Below are positions 1-11,752 of a stretch of DNA of 64,000 nucleotides, piece after piece. Positions within the stretch are counted from its first letter, which is position 1. Each line of letters starts with the position of its first letter. Source of the stretch: Diaporthe sp. PMI_573 (Eukaryota; Ascomycota; Sordariomycetes; Diaporthales; Diaporthaceae); the NCBI GenBank assembly GCA_021399435.1, contig JAJTUP010000052.1, positions 62,001 through 126,000 on the forward strand, written 5' to 3'. The position numbers and the translations under genes are program-made. The notes under the pieces are model-generated. The model was given only the letters and a program-made list of their open reading frames with translations. It did no database searches and was not told the origin of the DNA.

Positions 1-700
1 CGAGACGGACGATCGAGAGGAGCAGAATCTATGGTCAGTGTCAGTAGGTACCGTCCAACCAGGCACATGGGCGTTGAAAGTTGGATTTCTAATCTGGGAT
101 AGTTTGTGATATAATTGGCTTCTGATAGTGCTAGGACTTATTCGGGAGGGTATTGGTACTTTCTCACAGGGATCAAACTTCGGGCAGTACCTTTGGCGGC
201 TTATTTTTTCTGTCTTCCCAAGCACTGTACTTTTTATTAAGTTAGGTCCCCGCAAATAGTTTCCCTAAATGATGGGAAAGTGAATTTTTTCAAAGGCAGT
301 GCAAAATCTTGCTACGAGACGCCGACTCTAGGTTATGAGCACGTTGAGAACCAACGAGAAGCCCGCTTCCGCAAATAGCAAGCATCTTTCTACACCGTTG
401 AATTACCTTGTAAAGAAGTGGTGAGTTTGACCGTATCTAAGCGTTGGAAGGGATTTTCCATCAAAATATCAGTGTACCCTGATCCCACATCGTGCAAGTG
501 GGAAAAGGACAGGAGGGCAGGGGCTAAAGGCTTCGCCCGGTGGGGGGCAGCCAACTCTGCAAGCAACCCAAATCTAGCAGATGCTTGAGCCACCGTTCGA
601 CTTTTTGTATCGCCAAGCTTTTCGCAAACATGGGCTGCGAGATCCTCCCAGCTGGCCGTAGGTTCACGCACAACGGGAATCTAAAAGCTGGTACCTTCTT
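1..700. other. No gene recognised
   Basis: AT-rich at first, becoming mixed after about 480. Short open frames occur on both strands between 390 and 750, but none has a recognisable domain, splice context or partner exon. Nothing is called here. Confidence 0.5.
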
Positions 701-708
701 AGTCTTTA

Positions 709-1346
709 ATGGCCCTTCCCACATTCTTGAGGAGTACCCCCGATAACCTCAGCAGTGAGAGTGATGAAGAAGATGGCATTCCACTCCTGCTCTCTACCTT
801 CTCCATGGAAGCTAGACTGGACACGTTGGAGGTGGATTGGGAAGGAAATTGGTTTGGCATCACGGCGCGCGTCTGCCCCAACAGACTGACATTCGAAAAT
901 GTCGACCAAGACGGCTGGGAACCTAGCAGTGGCGTGCCAGAGCCTGTTCAGTACGCGCTGGCCATGCCACGGGACGACGGTCTCGAACCGTAAGTATCCG
1001 GAAGATTTTTTTGCTGTAATGTAAATGTCGTATGCTAACGTTTACTGCAAGGATTGTCCCTCGTTGTCTCAGCAATAGTGCCAGCGGCTCGTCGTGGCCA
1101 ACTCGCCCAGCCCAGGCTTCCTTTGCCGGGCCGGTGGACCATGAGAGCTTCCAGCTCCGGGGGGACGTCTGGCCTGACCTACTACGACGAACATCCGTCT
1201 TTGTCAAGCTAGGATCTTACATCATACCCGAAGGAGATCGAGCGCCGCACAAAGGCGTGCATGTCTGCCACGTGCTTGTCCTCTTCCCCATCAATAAACA
1301 GCCATGGAGCTCGGCACTCAGCTGGATGAAGAGCTCATCAAGTTAG
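709..1346 (+). CDS. Hypothetical two-exon gene, possibly broken
   Basis: Unrecognised. Exon 1 runs from ATG 709 to 989. A good intron at 990-1051 (GTAAGT donor, TGCTAAC branch, CAAG acceptor) joins it in phase to an open frame ending at 1346, giving about 190 residues. The N-terminus has an acidic SSESDEED stretch; the rest has no motif I know. Just downstream, overlapping frames remain open (about 1330-1746, with an ADHWEFIRQ stretch), as if the original protein continued and was frameshifted near 1320-1375. A relic of a longer gene is as likely as an intact short one. The splice signals are seen directly; the rest is inference. Confidence 0.35.
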
Positions 1347-2884
1347 CGGGTCGTGGATTTCTTGCACGGGTCGCGTGCTAGGGGTGCTCAACCGACAGCT
1401 CCTCCAAGCCGATCTGCCTGCCGATTCGCCGGTTCGGATCCTTGCGATCGTGGCGGACCATTGGGAGTTTATACGTCAAGCCTCGCTTAACTCGCGCAGT
1501 CCAACTGCACCAAAACAGAGCAGCTCATCCCGGGTACCACAGACACCGACAAAGAGTACTGCTTTTCCAAGCAGCCAGGGAAGCGGCGGCATCATCAGCA
1601 GGAACACATTCTACCTGACGCAAAAGGGTAAGGAACCACAACGCTTGGGTAATGAGGCTGCATCGTCCAGGGGCGGCCCGTCGAGAGCGCGAGATTCATC
1701 CAGTTGGTTGCCTACTCAAGCTATCACACTTGCCGCAAGAACATAACTAAGGATTACTGCAGGAGAACGGCGCCGAGAGGTCCGTGCGCCGCACTACCTT
1801 GTCAAAACTACGCTACACAAGCCATTGGTATGGCCGTGACAACAGCCAGCGTCCACCTACCCATCGATTTTTGGTGGCCTGCCCAAAATAGGTTTACAGG
1901 GCGCGCGAGAACAGGCTGTTCCTTATTCAAACATCACTACAACATTTCTGCGACAATCTGCTCCTTCCGGATTTCGTAAAAGCGTCGCGACTCAACAACA
2001 GGGGACAATGTCCACAGAAGCTCACCACATGTTCCCGGTCATGGCACCCGGCCATCTTCTCTCAACAAAGCACCCGGAGAATATCTCAGCACGACAGTAC
2101 CCCAGCACCAGCAGCGCCTTCAGTAGCTTAGCGCATCCTGACGAGGACCGAACTTAGGTCTCAGATCTTGCTGAGCGAAGGCGGATACAAAACAGGATTG
2201 CCTAGCGAGACTACCGTGGGTGGCTCTGTCTTTAACCCACCCCGTTGCGCAATAGCCGTGAATGCTTCTATTCCAACCCACCATCTTGCTATCTGCGCCC
2301 TCATCTCGCGCGGGCCAAGGGTTGGGTCAGACAACATGCACGCCTGTTAGCCCGACGTTTGGACGGGTGACGGAGAGCTATTGGATTCCAATATAAAGGA
2401 CGTTTCACAGCAGGATAGGCACCAGAACCCGCATTTTGACAAGTAGTAAGTTACTATTACTGTACTACTGTACTATATAGTACATGCATATATCTATCTT
2501 CCTTAAATTCAGCCTTAATTCCCTTGTTCCACAGAATTTGACCTCAAGTGTCAATCAGGGTGAAAGCTGTACTGCTCACCGTGGGGAAAACCCCGCCTGG
2601 CCAACCGGCAGGTAAAAACCCGTCGATTTGCCTGTGCAGCCAACTGGCAACGCATTTCTGGACACAACTGGACATCATGGATAAGTTTATGAAGCAATTG
2701 TAAAGTTATGTAATTTTCGCAACCCATCCTACCTTTGTAGATTTAACGCCAATTAAACACGCAAATGCCGCTTGTACAAATATGCTTCCAAAACGGGTAG
2801 CTACACGCTGACTTACCAAGCCCAAATGCTCGAGAATGAAGAGACTAGCCAAAAAAAGTCAAAGTCTAAAGATAGAATATTTCT
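1347..2884. other. Intergenic, possible decayed coding remnant at left
   Basis: The first 400 bases keep an open plus-strand frame (about 1330-1746) that may belong to the broken gene before it. From about 1750 to 2884 I see no domain, RNA gene or mobile element. The last 400 bases are AT-rich and probably form the 3' flank of the minus-strand SET gene. Confidence 0.4.
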
Positions 2885-4197
2885 TTAAGCATCCGCACTG
2901 GCGGCAGCGAGGCGGGCAGACCGCCTCAAAGAACTGCTGTCAGGGTCGCCTCCTTTGTACGCCATAACGCCCCAAGACCTCCGCCGCCGCCTCGCCTTGG
3001 TAGCAGCCGCCTTCCCGCGCGTCTTGGACCCCGAATCGGACTTTCTCACCTTCTCAACCGAACCGGACAAAGTCTTCTTCCTCTTTCCCCCGCGCTGCTG
3101 GCCATTAATGCGGCCGTAGGTCCCGAAGCCCCTGGGGGAGACGCTGCCGTCCGGGTAGACGTGCCTGCGGTATGTCTCGGAGGTGTGGGGGTACTCGAAG
3201 GCGTTGCACTCGCAGGGCATGGAGCTGTCAAAGTAGGTTATGCCGTAGTCGATGAAGATCTCCTCGCCGGCCGCGATGTCGCAGTTCGTGTTGAAGGCGA
3301 TCGCGGCACGATTCCCGTACATAACCGTCATTGGGTCTGTGTTGCACTTGCAGTTGTGATTGAAATACCGGGTGATCTGTTTGGTTTGTATTGGTCAATT
3401 ATCATAACCTCTTCCATCTTTCATTGTACGAGTTCGGGACATGATAGCTCAGGGGGAATTTGATTGGTAAAAATGGAGGGAAGCAACGACTTACATTACC
3501 ATATTGCTGTCCATCAGACTCAGTTCGGCCTTCTATCGTGTAAGTATAGCGAGCATCACGTGGATGGGCAGTATCAAGGGGAATAAGACGGCCCAGGTAC
3601 TCGCCGATCAGGGTCCCGCGTGGTATGTTTGCCACCGCGAACACCCCGTAGCCCCATCGACCTCGTCTGATCTGGAGGTTGAACTCGGCCACGTCCTGGA
3701 AAAGATCTTTGGCAATGTCCACGCATACCTCTCCATTGCACTGGTTTAGTGGTTGCTGATTAGTACATGATAGCCGTCATGGGATAACACCGGAGTGGAA
3801 CGTAGGTATGATACTCACAGCAGGGCCTTTTTGACCACAAACAAAACAAACGAGGTTTTTTATCTTGAAGGCGAGGATTCCCTCGACCGTGTTGACTCCG
3901 TTGGGTGGACCTATTCCATTCCCGTAGTCGACACCACGATTTTTAGCCTGCCCTGTTGCGTCACGTTGTGTTAGTACTTGTAAATAATACTCTGGTCCAA
4001 GAAGTAACGAGGCGGATCAATCGACGATAAGCCATGGCAGAATACTCACAGTCTGTAGGGTCAATAACATAATCCTCGATTATCCTAGGATGCGTATTGT
4101 CATCAGAAATAATATCAATCATGGCATCCGGATCGGGGTCATAATATGAAAACACTTCCAATGTGTTGAGGTCTGGTAAACCTGCGGGCGCAGCCAT
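2885..4197 (-). CDS. SET-domain lysine methyltransferase-like protein
   Basis: Model with four exons on the minus strand: 4197-4050, 3952-3819, 3740-3495 and 3376-2885, giving about 339 residues. All introns have GT/AG ends and keep frame; the first has a perfect TACTAAC branch site. The product carries a SET domain. It shows the cofactor loop GRWGYGVFA, the pseudoknot motif RYFNHNCKCN formed across the last intron, and GEEIFIDYG with the catalytic tyrosine. A CxC-type post-SET piece (MPCECNAF) follows. A short cysteine cluster (CFVCGQKGPACNGEVC) stands where a full pre-SET would be, so it is smaller than Clr4/DIM-5 type enzymes. The C-terminus is strongly basic (KARRRRRSW) and suits a nuclear or DNA-bound protein. 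Substrate cannot be told; histone lysine methylation is a family-based inference. It neighbours the Argonaute gene divergently, 1.7 kb away. Confidence 0.85.
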
Positions 4198-5390
4198 GTC
4201 GCTTCAGCTTAATTGTTCTTTGAACACGTTTGGGAGGATGTTGCAGTTTATGTTATTATAAACTTTGTTATTCTCGAGATTGTCCAGATTGCCGGATTGT
4301 TGGGTTCTTGTATTATTTAACTTACAGCCAGAGGGATACTTTGTGGCAGTTTAGATTGTCAGTTTGCGCTCCTGTCCCGTTCCCGACACATTGTTTTGGA
4401 TATCAGGCGTTTCCATATATAATTCCAACCAATTTAAGAGAAAGGCTTGTATGGAATTGTGAAGAGCCGCTCTTTGTCAAACAAAGACTGCCTATAGTTG
4501 CTTTGATATATTTATATCCGTATTATTATGTGATTGATTGTCGGCGTTGATCCTGCTTGACTTTGCCGTGTCCGTGTCATTGTCTCCCATGTATCCTGAG
4601 AATGATATTGTGTTAGTATTCTGACAGGTTGGTCTCTCATGGAGCACATTGAGTATATTCTAGTAGATTCAAGTATTGGTAGAGCTCAATAGACAATTCA
4701 AGATGGGGTGAGCAACAAGTAATTACGGGTTTTCTTAGATTGTGCCGTTGAGAATGATTTGAAACCGGACACCTGCATCAAGTAGAGCCGATCAGGGCAG
4801 CCAAGTGTTGTGAGCTGAAAATCTAGCCAACTAAATCCGACTCAGGTTTTTTTCTTACGAATATTGACAGCAGGACTCAATCCACTGTTCTCCTGATTGA
4901 AGCTTGCCCACAAGTTTGGCGGTGACTGAAGAGTGGATTTGATGTCGACGCTGACGGGGAAACTGGAGAGAGTTCATTCGCGGGTTAGTCTACTAACTTC
5001 CCCAGGGCAAAATGATGCACTAGAACTGGTAGCGCCTGCACCACTAGATGGGGGCCCGTTTTGTCCACTCCGTCCCCACCAGAACGGCCCCCAACAGCCC
5101 CCAACGGTTCGAACGGTCCGTTTAGGTCTGACTGACTGTTGGCAACTCGTACAAGTGTCAAAATTACTGGGGTGGATGATGGCATATGGTAGGCCCCCTG
5201 CAGGTTGTGTAACGCATTCCTTGTGAGTCAATCAATCAGAGAAGCAGAAAAAAAGGGAGAAGAAAGGCCGGTCAAGGCTGCTCTTTGAATTTGGCTTTCT
5301 CTGCCCTGCAGGAGAGGGGCTCCCAGGTGGTTCTTTGGCCCTGACCCCTCCTTCTTCAGGTAGGCCCCACTGTCTTCTCGAGGGCTCCCA
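4198..5390. other. Intergenic region between SET and Argonaute genes
   Basis: No gene seen. The left 700 bases are AT-rich. From about 4930 the sequence becomes GC-richer with pyrimidine runs on the plus strand, as is usual in fungal promoters, and probably contains upstream regulatory sequence and leader of the Argonaute gene. Several short overlapping frames at 4930-5230 have no recognisable content. Confidence 0.5.
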
Positions 5391-5420
5391 ATTCCTCCCA
5401 ATTCCTCCCAATTCCTCCCA
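5391..5420 (+). repeat. 10-bp tandem repeat, three copies
   Basis: Unit attcctccca occurs three times without change at 5391-5400, 5401-5410 and 5411-5420, in a pyrimidine-rich stretch about 450 bp upstream of the Argonaute start codon. It may lie in the promoter or 5' leader. Confidence 0.85.
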
Positions 5421-5875
5421 GCTCTTCTCCATATCATATCATCCACCTCCTCGCCGCTGCATCGCCTTCTGAGGAGCTCGGCAATCCCTTCTGTCTTCCC
5501 TCCACACCCTTTTGCCATCCTCATCCTTAATTACGTCCTTATTTTCCAGTGACTGACCGGCGGGACCTGCGTCTGCTCGAGCTCCCTCGCTCTGGTTTAG
5601 GAGCTTTTGGAGCTCTCGAAGCTGCTGTGGTAGGTCGGCCCACCCCCACCTCAGCTCATCAACGCTGTTCCTTGCCATGCCGCAGCATGCCGTTGTTGGA
5701 TCCCCCGCTAATAGAACACCAGATATCCTTACCTGGATAATTGTATCCCTAACAGCCGCTTGTTGCATCGATATCCCTTGCTACACTATTGCTGTCTCGA
5801 GCTGCTCGGGCGGCTGTCCACCATCCAACCCTGCTTGTGTGCCTCGCTCTCGAGCACGCACTTGCATGCTCGACG

Positions 5876-8800
5876 ATGGCTGATCGTGGTCGAGGAAGAG
5901 GACGAGGACGTGGTGACGGCGCCGGTCGTGGCGATGGGGGTGCTCGCGGCGGTCCAAGCAGAGGAGGCTCCTTCCCACCCGGTCGTGGAGGAGGGGACCG
6001 AGGTGGCCGCGGTGGATATCGTGGCGGCGGCGACCGGGGCGGAGGAGATCGCGGCGGTGGCTACCGCGGTGGAGGAGATCGTGGTGGTGGCTATCGCGGG
6101 GGCGGAGATCGCGGCGGGTACCGTGGAGGTGGCGATCGGGGCCGAGGTGGCGGTGACCGTGGTGGCCGCGGCGGACGACCCCCCGCGCAGGTCTACACGC
6201 CTCCCGCTGGAGATGTTCCCGTCCCCGATACCCAGGTGAGGGCCGTCGAAGACGCTCGCCAGAAGGCCCGCAAATCGCCCGAGTTCTCGATGAGCTCGCT
6301 GAGTCTCGACAGCTCTGCCCTGTTACCAGCTCGGCCCGGCTACGGCACCGAGGGCCAGCCCATCACCGTCTACGCCAACTACGTCCCGCTGGTCCCCCGA
6401 TCTGACCTGACTCTGTACTCATACGATGTCGCCGAAATCAAGCCCGACGTTGTTGGAAAGAAGCGAACACAGGTCATCCGTCTCTTGGTAAAGGAGTCGC
6501 CAGAGCTGGAGAGTTACCGAGGAGACATGGTCACCGACTTCAAGTCCACCCTGATCTCCCGGAAGCAACTGGACTTGGGAGGACCCGAAAAAGTCATCGA
6601 GGTCGCCTACAAGGCTGAGGGAGAAGACGACCCAAAGGAGCACGCCCCGAAATACAAGGTCGCTGTTAAGTACACCAAGACACTGACTGTTGGCGACCTG
6701 ATGTCCTTCCTGACCTCGACGAACCCAGCGGTCCAGTATGACAGCAAGTTGGAGATGATCCAGGGTCTGAACATCTTCCTCAAGCACTGGGCCAAGTCCA
6801 ACAACAACGTGGCAACTATTGGAGCCAGCAAGACCTTCTCGATGAGTGGCAACGCTGATAACCTCGACCTCGGACGGGGCCTCACTGCTCTGCGTGGTTT
6901 CTTCACCAGCGTTCGGGCTGCTACCAACCGCATTCTTGTCAACGTCAACGTCAGTCATGGTGCCTTCTACAACGAGGGAAAGCTGACGAATTTGATTGCG
7001 GCCTACAACCCACGCCCTGATCCCGGCGGGTGGCGTTCCCTCGAAAAGTTCCTCAAACGTGTTCGTGTCCGAACAACACACCTCAAGGAGAAGAAGAACA
7101 GAAAGGGAGAAGCCATTCATCGGGCCAAGACTGTCTTCGGGCTGGCTAAGAAATCAGACGGACAGGGGCCCAACCGGCCCAGGGTTAAAGAGTTCGCCGC
7201 TGGACCGAAGCATGTCGAGTTCTGGCTTGAAGACAGGTCCCCGGCACCAGCAGCTTCGTCCTCCATCCCAGGTGCCGAGCCATCCCAAGCCACATCCAAG
7301 AAGAAGGGAAAGGGCAAGGGTGCGAAGGGCAAAGCGGAAGCACCTCCAAAAGCCGGACCACAACCTGTGTCTGCTGGAACTGGCCGCTATATCAGCGTCT
7401 ACGAACACTTCAAGAACACATACAACATCACGTGTGGAGATGACTATCCTGTGGTCAATGTCGGCACGGATAAGAATCCATCATACCTGCCCGCTGAGGT
7501 TAGCGTTGTATTGCCCGGTCAGAGCGCCATGGCGAAGCTCAGCGGCGAGCAGACCCGGAACATGATCAAGTTTGCTGTCCGTGGGCCCTGGCTCAACGCC
7601 ATGTCTATCGCCAATGACGGCCTCGTCACAGGCGGTCTATCAACCGAGACCAATCCTCTTTTGGTAAGCCCTGATATTCCGCGCGAAATGCCCCAAGAGT
7701 GTTCCTTGATGTCCTATGGGATGGGATGCATAACTAATCACTGATCATCAGGCACAATTCGGCATCAACGCCGGCCAAAACCTGATCACCGTTTCAGCCC
7801 GCGTGTTACAAGAGCCCAAGGTGTTCTACAAGAATAACAAGTCTGTCAATGTCGCTTTCGGCAGCTGGAATATGGAGAACGTCATGTTTAACAAACCGGG
7901 CAACTTGAAAACGTGGTCGTGGCTGTCCATCAAAGACTGGAGGCGGCCAAACTACACAAAGGACGACCTCGCTGCTACGGTCAGCAGGTTTTCTGCGTCG
8001 CTGAGCAAGAATGGGGTGACGGTGCAACAGCAAGCCCTTCCTGGCCAGGAAATCACCTTGAATTCCCCCAGCGACCCGGCGTTGGATACGTTGTTCGAGC
8101 GAGCGGCCAGAAAGCTGGATCTTCTCTTCATCATCCTCCCTGGCAGGGACAAGAGTGACAACACTGAGCTGTACAGCTATATCAAGACTCTTGGCGACAC
8201 AAAGTATGGCATCCATACCATTTGCGTCGTTGGGTCCAAGTTTGCCGGTGGAAGAGGAGAAGACCAGTACTTTGCCAACGTTGCCCTCAAGTTCAACCTC
8301 AAGCTTGGGGGCAACAACCAAATGGTCGAGCCCTCGCGCCTGTCCTTCCTCAACGAGGACAAGACCATGGTGGTGGGCATCGACGTGACTCACCCATCCC
8401 CTGGCTCATCCTCCAACGCACCTTCTGTCGCCGGTTTGGTGGCCTCCACGGACAAGCACTTCGGCCAGTGGCCCGGCAGCCTCAGCATCCAAAGCGAGGC
8501 CCGTCAGGAGATGGTTTCGGACCTCACCCCCATGCTGAAGAATGCCCTCGGAAACTGGAGGAACCTGGGAAAGCACGCCAGCCTGCCGGAGAACATCCTC
8601 GTTTATCGCGACGGCGTGTCGGAGGGCCAGTACCAGACCGTCTACGACGAAGAGATCCCGCGCCTGCGCAAGGCGTTCGCGGAGATGTACCCGGCGGACC
8701 TGACCAAGAAGAACCTCCCGCGGCTGACCGTCATCATCGTCGGCAAGCGCCACCACACCCGCTTCTACCCCAGCCAAGCCAAGGACATGGACCGCGGCGG

Positions 8801-9239
8801 CAACTGCAAGCCGGGCACGGTGGTCGACCGCGGGGTCACGGAGGAGGGCATGTGGGATTTCTACCTGCAGTCGCACGCGGTGATCCAGGGGACGGGCCGG
8901 CCGGCGCACTACGTCGTGGTGCTGGACGAGATCTTCCGGGACCGGGCGGCGAAGAAGCCCAAGTCGCTGGCCGCCAAGCCGCAGGACTCCTCGCCCGCCA
9001 ACGAGCTCGAGAGGGTCACGCAGGCGCTGTGCTACTCGTACTCCCGCGCGACCAAGGCCGTCAGCATCTGCACGCCCGCGTACCACGCCGACATACTGTG
9101 CGAGCGGGCGCGCCGGTACATGGCGGATTTGTTTGAGGGGAGCAGCGCGGACGACGCGAGCAGTGTTGCTGGGGGTGGTGGTGTCGCTGCTACTGTGACG
9201 GTTCATGAGAAGCTTAAGAACACCATGTTCTATATCTGA
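5876..9239 (+). CDS. AGO: Argonaute (QDE-2-like) small-RNA-guided slicer
   Basis: Two exons, 5876-7663 and 7752-9239, joined across a GTAAGC...CAG intron in phase, give 1091 residues, normal for a fungal Argonaute. An earlier in-frame start at 5789 exists, but MADRGRGRGRGR at 5876 is the natural beginning. Order of domains: an RGG/GYRGGGDRGG-rich low-complexity tail (residues 1-100), N domain, L1 linker, PAZ (with a lysine-rich insertion KKKGKGKGAKGKAE around residue 480), MID and PIWI. The slicer tetrad appears as DEDD: Asp807 (GIDVTHP), Glu849 (EARQEM), Asp883 (VYRDGVSEGQ) and Asp1043 (PAYHADI), so cleavage competence is expected. It should bind siRNAs in the cytoplasm and act in quelling, milRNA or antiviral silencing. 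Whether it is the QDE-2 or the SMS-2 paralogue is not decided here. It is one of the few fully intact genes in a transposon-rich window. Confidence 0.96.
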
Positions 9240-9800
9240 TCCTTGGGATCTTGGACAAGCTTTTTCTTGACGGTCTGGGTGGTCTTGGGAAGATTGTCTC
9301 GTGTATTTTACTTTGGGGCTTGGATCGTTAGCGTCTTGATTTGGGTATGTTGCTTTCTGGGTCTGGCATTTATGGCTAGTTGTTTTTGGCGATTCTTTGT
9401 GGTAGCTGCAGCTAGCGATGTTTTTCAACGAGATCTTTTGAAGACGGGTTAGTGGTGCAATTGTGACATGGTGTTTTCGTTGTATGTTCCTACCTCCGCC
9501 TAGGGGTTGCCTTAGGTATTGCACTTCGTGTGACCGCTGACAGCCGTATTTCCCATCCCTAAACGGCCTTTCATCAAATGCACTTACCAAGGATACAAGG
9601 CAGCACAAACATCAAATGGTCTCACACGGATCTCGTGGGACGGAACGGAAAGAAAATTTGAAATTGACTATAGAATGGAAAATAATTGGCAAGGCTCATA
9701 TCAACAAGTCCATCCCCGCCCCCAAGGAACATCCAGCGTAAACAAACCATCTCTCACAAGGCGCCACGCCACCATCCACACCCAGGGGCAATGCACTAAC
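9240..9800. other. Argonaute 3' flank
   Basis: No separate gene is seen. The first 200 bases are T/G-rich and probably hold the Argonaute 3' UTR. The following stretch reaches the end of a minus-strand open frame at 9805, so the two genes converge. Confidence 0.5.
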
Positions 9801-9804
9801 TCCC

Positions 9805-10140
9805 CTACTGATCATCCGCCCCCTCAGGCAACGCATCATCCGCCTCATCATCACTACTCTCAGCGATCCCGTTCTGCTCGCGGAACTCGGCGAGCCCCTG
9901 CCGCACGACGGCGGTAGTCTCTTTGGCGCTGAGGCCGTCGAGGGGATTGCGCTCCCCGTTTCCGTTGACGGAGCCCGGGGCGTTGCTGTCCTCTAGGTCG
10001 AGGGTGTTGAAGATGTCTAGTGCTTCTTGGTCTGTGAGCCCTGTCTTGGCTGAGACTGTGTTTGCGTTTGTGTTTGGCGGGTTGCGTGGCGCATTTGGGT
10101 CGTGGCTGCTGCTGCAGAGGGAACCTGACATTAAGTACAA
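9805..10140 (-). CDS. C-terminal exon of an unrecognised acidic protein
   Basis: A GC-rich minus-strand frame of about 111 residues. It contains TGLTDQEALDIFNTLDLED, a spacer, and an acidic end (SSDDEADDALPEGADDQ). The frame opens just after a plausible splice acceptor (AATGTCAG, 10132-10125), and the sequence upstream turns abruptly AT-rich. It therefore looks like the last exon of a gene whose 5' part is missing or lies across a long intron. No family recognised. Base composition matches the Argonaute gene rather than the repeats to the right, so this may be the border of the conserved block. Confidence 0.4.
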   Translation of the reverse strand: MYLMSGSLCSSSHDPNAPRNPPNTNANTVSAKTGLTDQEALDIFNTLDLEDSNAPGSVNGNGERNPLDGLSAKETTAVVRQGLAEFREQNGIAESSDDEADDALPEGADDQ

Positions 10141-10296
10141 TGAAAGATACTGGCATTAAAATTTAAGGTAGCTCTGTTACAGTAACGCACATTATATAAC
10201 GTAAGCAAGTCTTATTTATTTGAATCATTGGCAGTCTAAACTCATTTGAATATGGTGCTGTGATTTCACTCTCCCGCAAATCTATACTCCACAATT

Positions 10297-10971
10297 ATGA
10301 TTGGTGAAGCTGAAGAATCCGATACTAGTCATTGTGATGACTGCGACGAAACCAATCAATGCGTTTGCTCTGAGTGCAAAATGAGAAAAACCTTATTTGA
10401 TAGAGAGCCAAATCTGGTTGACCCCAGTCATGGCTTCTCTCTACCACCTCGTGAGGAATGGAAAGATGAGAACAATCGTGACTCAGTATATTTTCCAATT
10501 TGTAATCCTTATATACCGTTACTCAAATCATGCAATCCTACGCCACACCGACCCAATTACCAGAACAAGGATGATTTCAATCTGCGAGAGCTAAATCCTC
10601 GACGAGGGAAACAGCATGCAACTCTCAGCGATGCGGCGCAATCTCCATCGGGCGACAGATCAACAAGAAGTTCAGAAGTGAACACTCAAGCACCGTGGCA
10701 AAACATCACTGCAAATTTACGCCCGTCGATTTCTTGGCAAGAGGATGAGACCTTGCAAGAAGGAGCAACGTCGACGAATGCAAAGAGAAAGCGGAAGCAA
10801 CGGATAGCTACCGCCGGCTCGGTGGCCAAGCGGGAATGCAACCGAGTTAATATACCTCGAAAGTTGCACATGTCAATACAACAATCCAGTTCGGATCAGG
10901 CACTGATGAGTCCCGTTCAGCTGACTCGCACTGGGCGAAAAGTCAAACGGCCATTTAGATACAGGGATTAA
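10297..10971 (+). CDS. Hypothetical protein with cysteine-rich N-terminus
   Basis: Single open frame of 224 residues from an ATG in AT-rich surroundings. The N-terminus has a cysteine cluster (HCDDCDETNQCVCSECKMRK) that could bind zinc. A basic patch KRKRKQR (about residue 160) and a basic end RTGRKVKRPFRYRD suggest a nuclear or nucleic-acid-binding protein. The end resembles tails seen on some fungal element-encoded proteins, but that is weak evidence. No family recognised and no introns evident. It could be a lineage-specific gene or part of a decayed element. Confidence 0.45.
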   Translation: MIGEAEESDTSHCDDCDETNQCVCSECKMRKTLFDREPNLVDPSHGFSLPPREEWKDENNRDSVYFPICNPYIPLLKSCNPTPHRPNYQNKDDFNLRELNPRRGKQHATLSDAAQSPSGDRSTRSSEVNTQAPWQNITANLRPSISWQEDETLQEGATSTNAKRKRKQRIATAGSVAKRECNRVNIPRKLHMSIQQSSSDQALMSPVQLTRTGRKVKRPFRYRD

Positions 10972-11752
10972 ACTAACGATGGAGATATAACACGGCGTTT
11001 TACACTGGAAGTCGTGAACGAACGGGAATGGCTTGGTGTTTCAAATTGTAACTGCATATGCATTCTGAGTGCCCTCTCAGTAGCTCACCTCTCTTCCCAG
11101 ACCATAGAACATGGAAGAATGAATACACAGTCGTTACCACCACAGTTATGAGCCCGGTGCGCCTAATCCTCTCCTTTGTAGCTTTGTTTACGTTCATAAG
11201 GGGACCTAAAGCCTATAAATCCATACAATAAATACATGATACAGTATGTTTACTAGAACCATCTTATGGCACAGTTCCTTGCTCCCTGCAGCGCGTCTCG
11301 AAAAAGCTCTGGGGTCTAATAGTTGTATTTAAATTGAGTCCCTCGCGTCATGAAATGAATTAGAAGGCAGCCTGCCAATACACAAGTCTCTCTCATCCCG
11401 GTTAACGTTAGGAAGAACTTGAGGTGCTCAGCCCTGTCATCTGAAATCCGCATGACTGAATCTAGAATCAAACTTCTATTTCAGCAGAGTACTTTACCTG
11501 TCAAGCGGGTTAAAAAACCTGGTTTCTTTAACTCGCTTTTTTAGCTGCTGGCTTCAAGCTTGAGGGTATCGCCGCCGGCGCCGACGACGCCGGCCCCCCG
11601 GAGCCTCGCTTCCGGCTGCATTGCCCTGTGAGCCCTACCGCCAGCTGCTGGTCTCGCCGAATAGTCACTCGCTGGGCAACGCTGCCACAGGAGTCCTCTT
11701 CATCTAGGGAGTAGAGGGTTGAGTCATTGTACTCAAGGGCTGAGAAGATATC
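10972..11752. other. Intergenic, AT-rich then GC-rich
   Basis: No gene called. The left 550 bases are AT-rich. From 11530 a GC-rich segment carries a minus-strand open frame (to 11827) that overlaps the start of the next plus-strand ORF and has no recognisable domain; it may be flank of the LINE-type relic to the right. Confidence 0.4.

Noticed and set aside
390..671. Minus-strand frame of 93 codons at the left edge
   Set aside because: It reads reasonably (SWEDLAAHVCEKLGDTKSRT), but no family, start context or partner exon could be recognised.
5391..5420. Direct repeats as a possible CRISPR-like or regulatory array
   Set aside because: Simple 10-bp tandem copies without spacers in a eukaryotic promoter; an ordinary microsatellite.
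8222..9608. Long frames on both strands inside the Argonaute second exon (plus 304 codons, minus 400 codons)
   Set aside because: GC-rich third positions of the real gene open other frames; their composition is Pro/Arg/Gly-biased.
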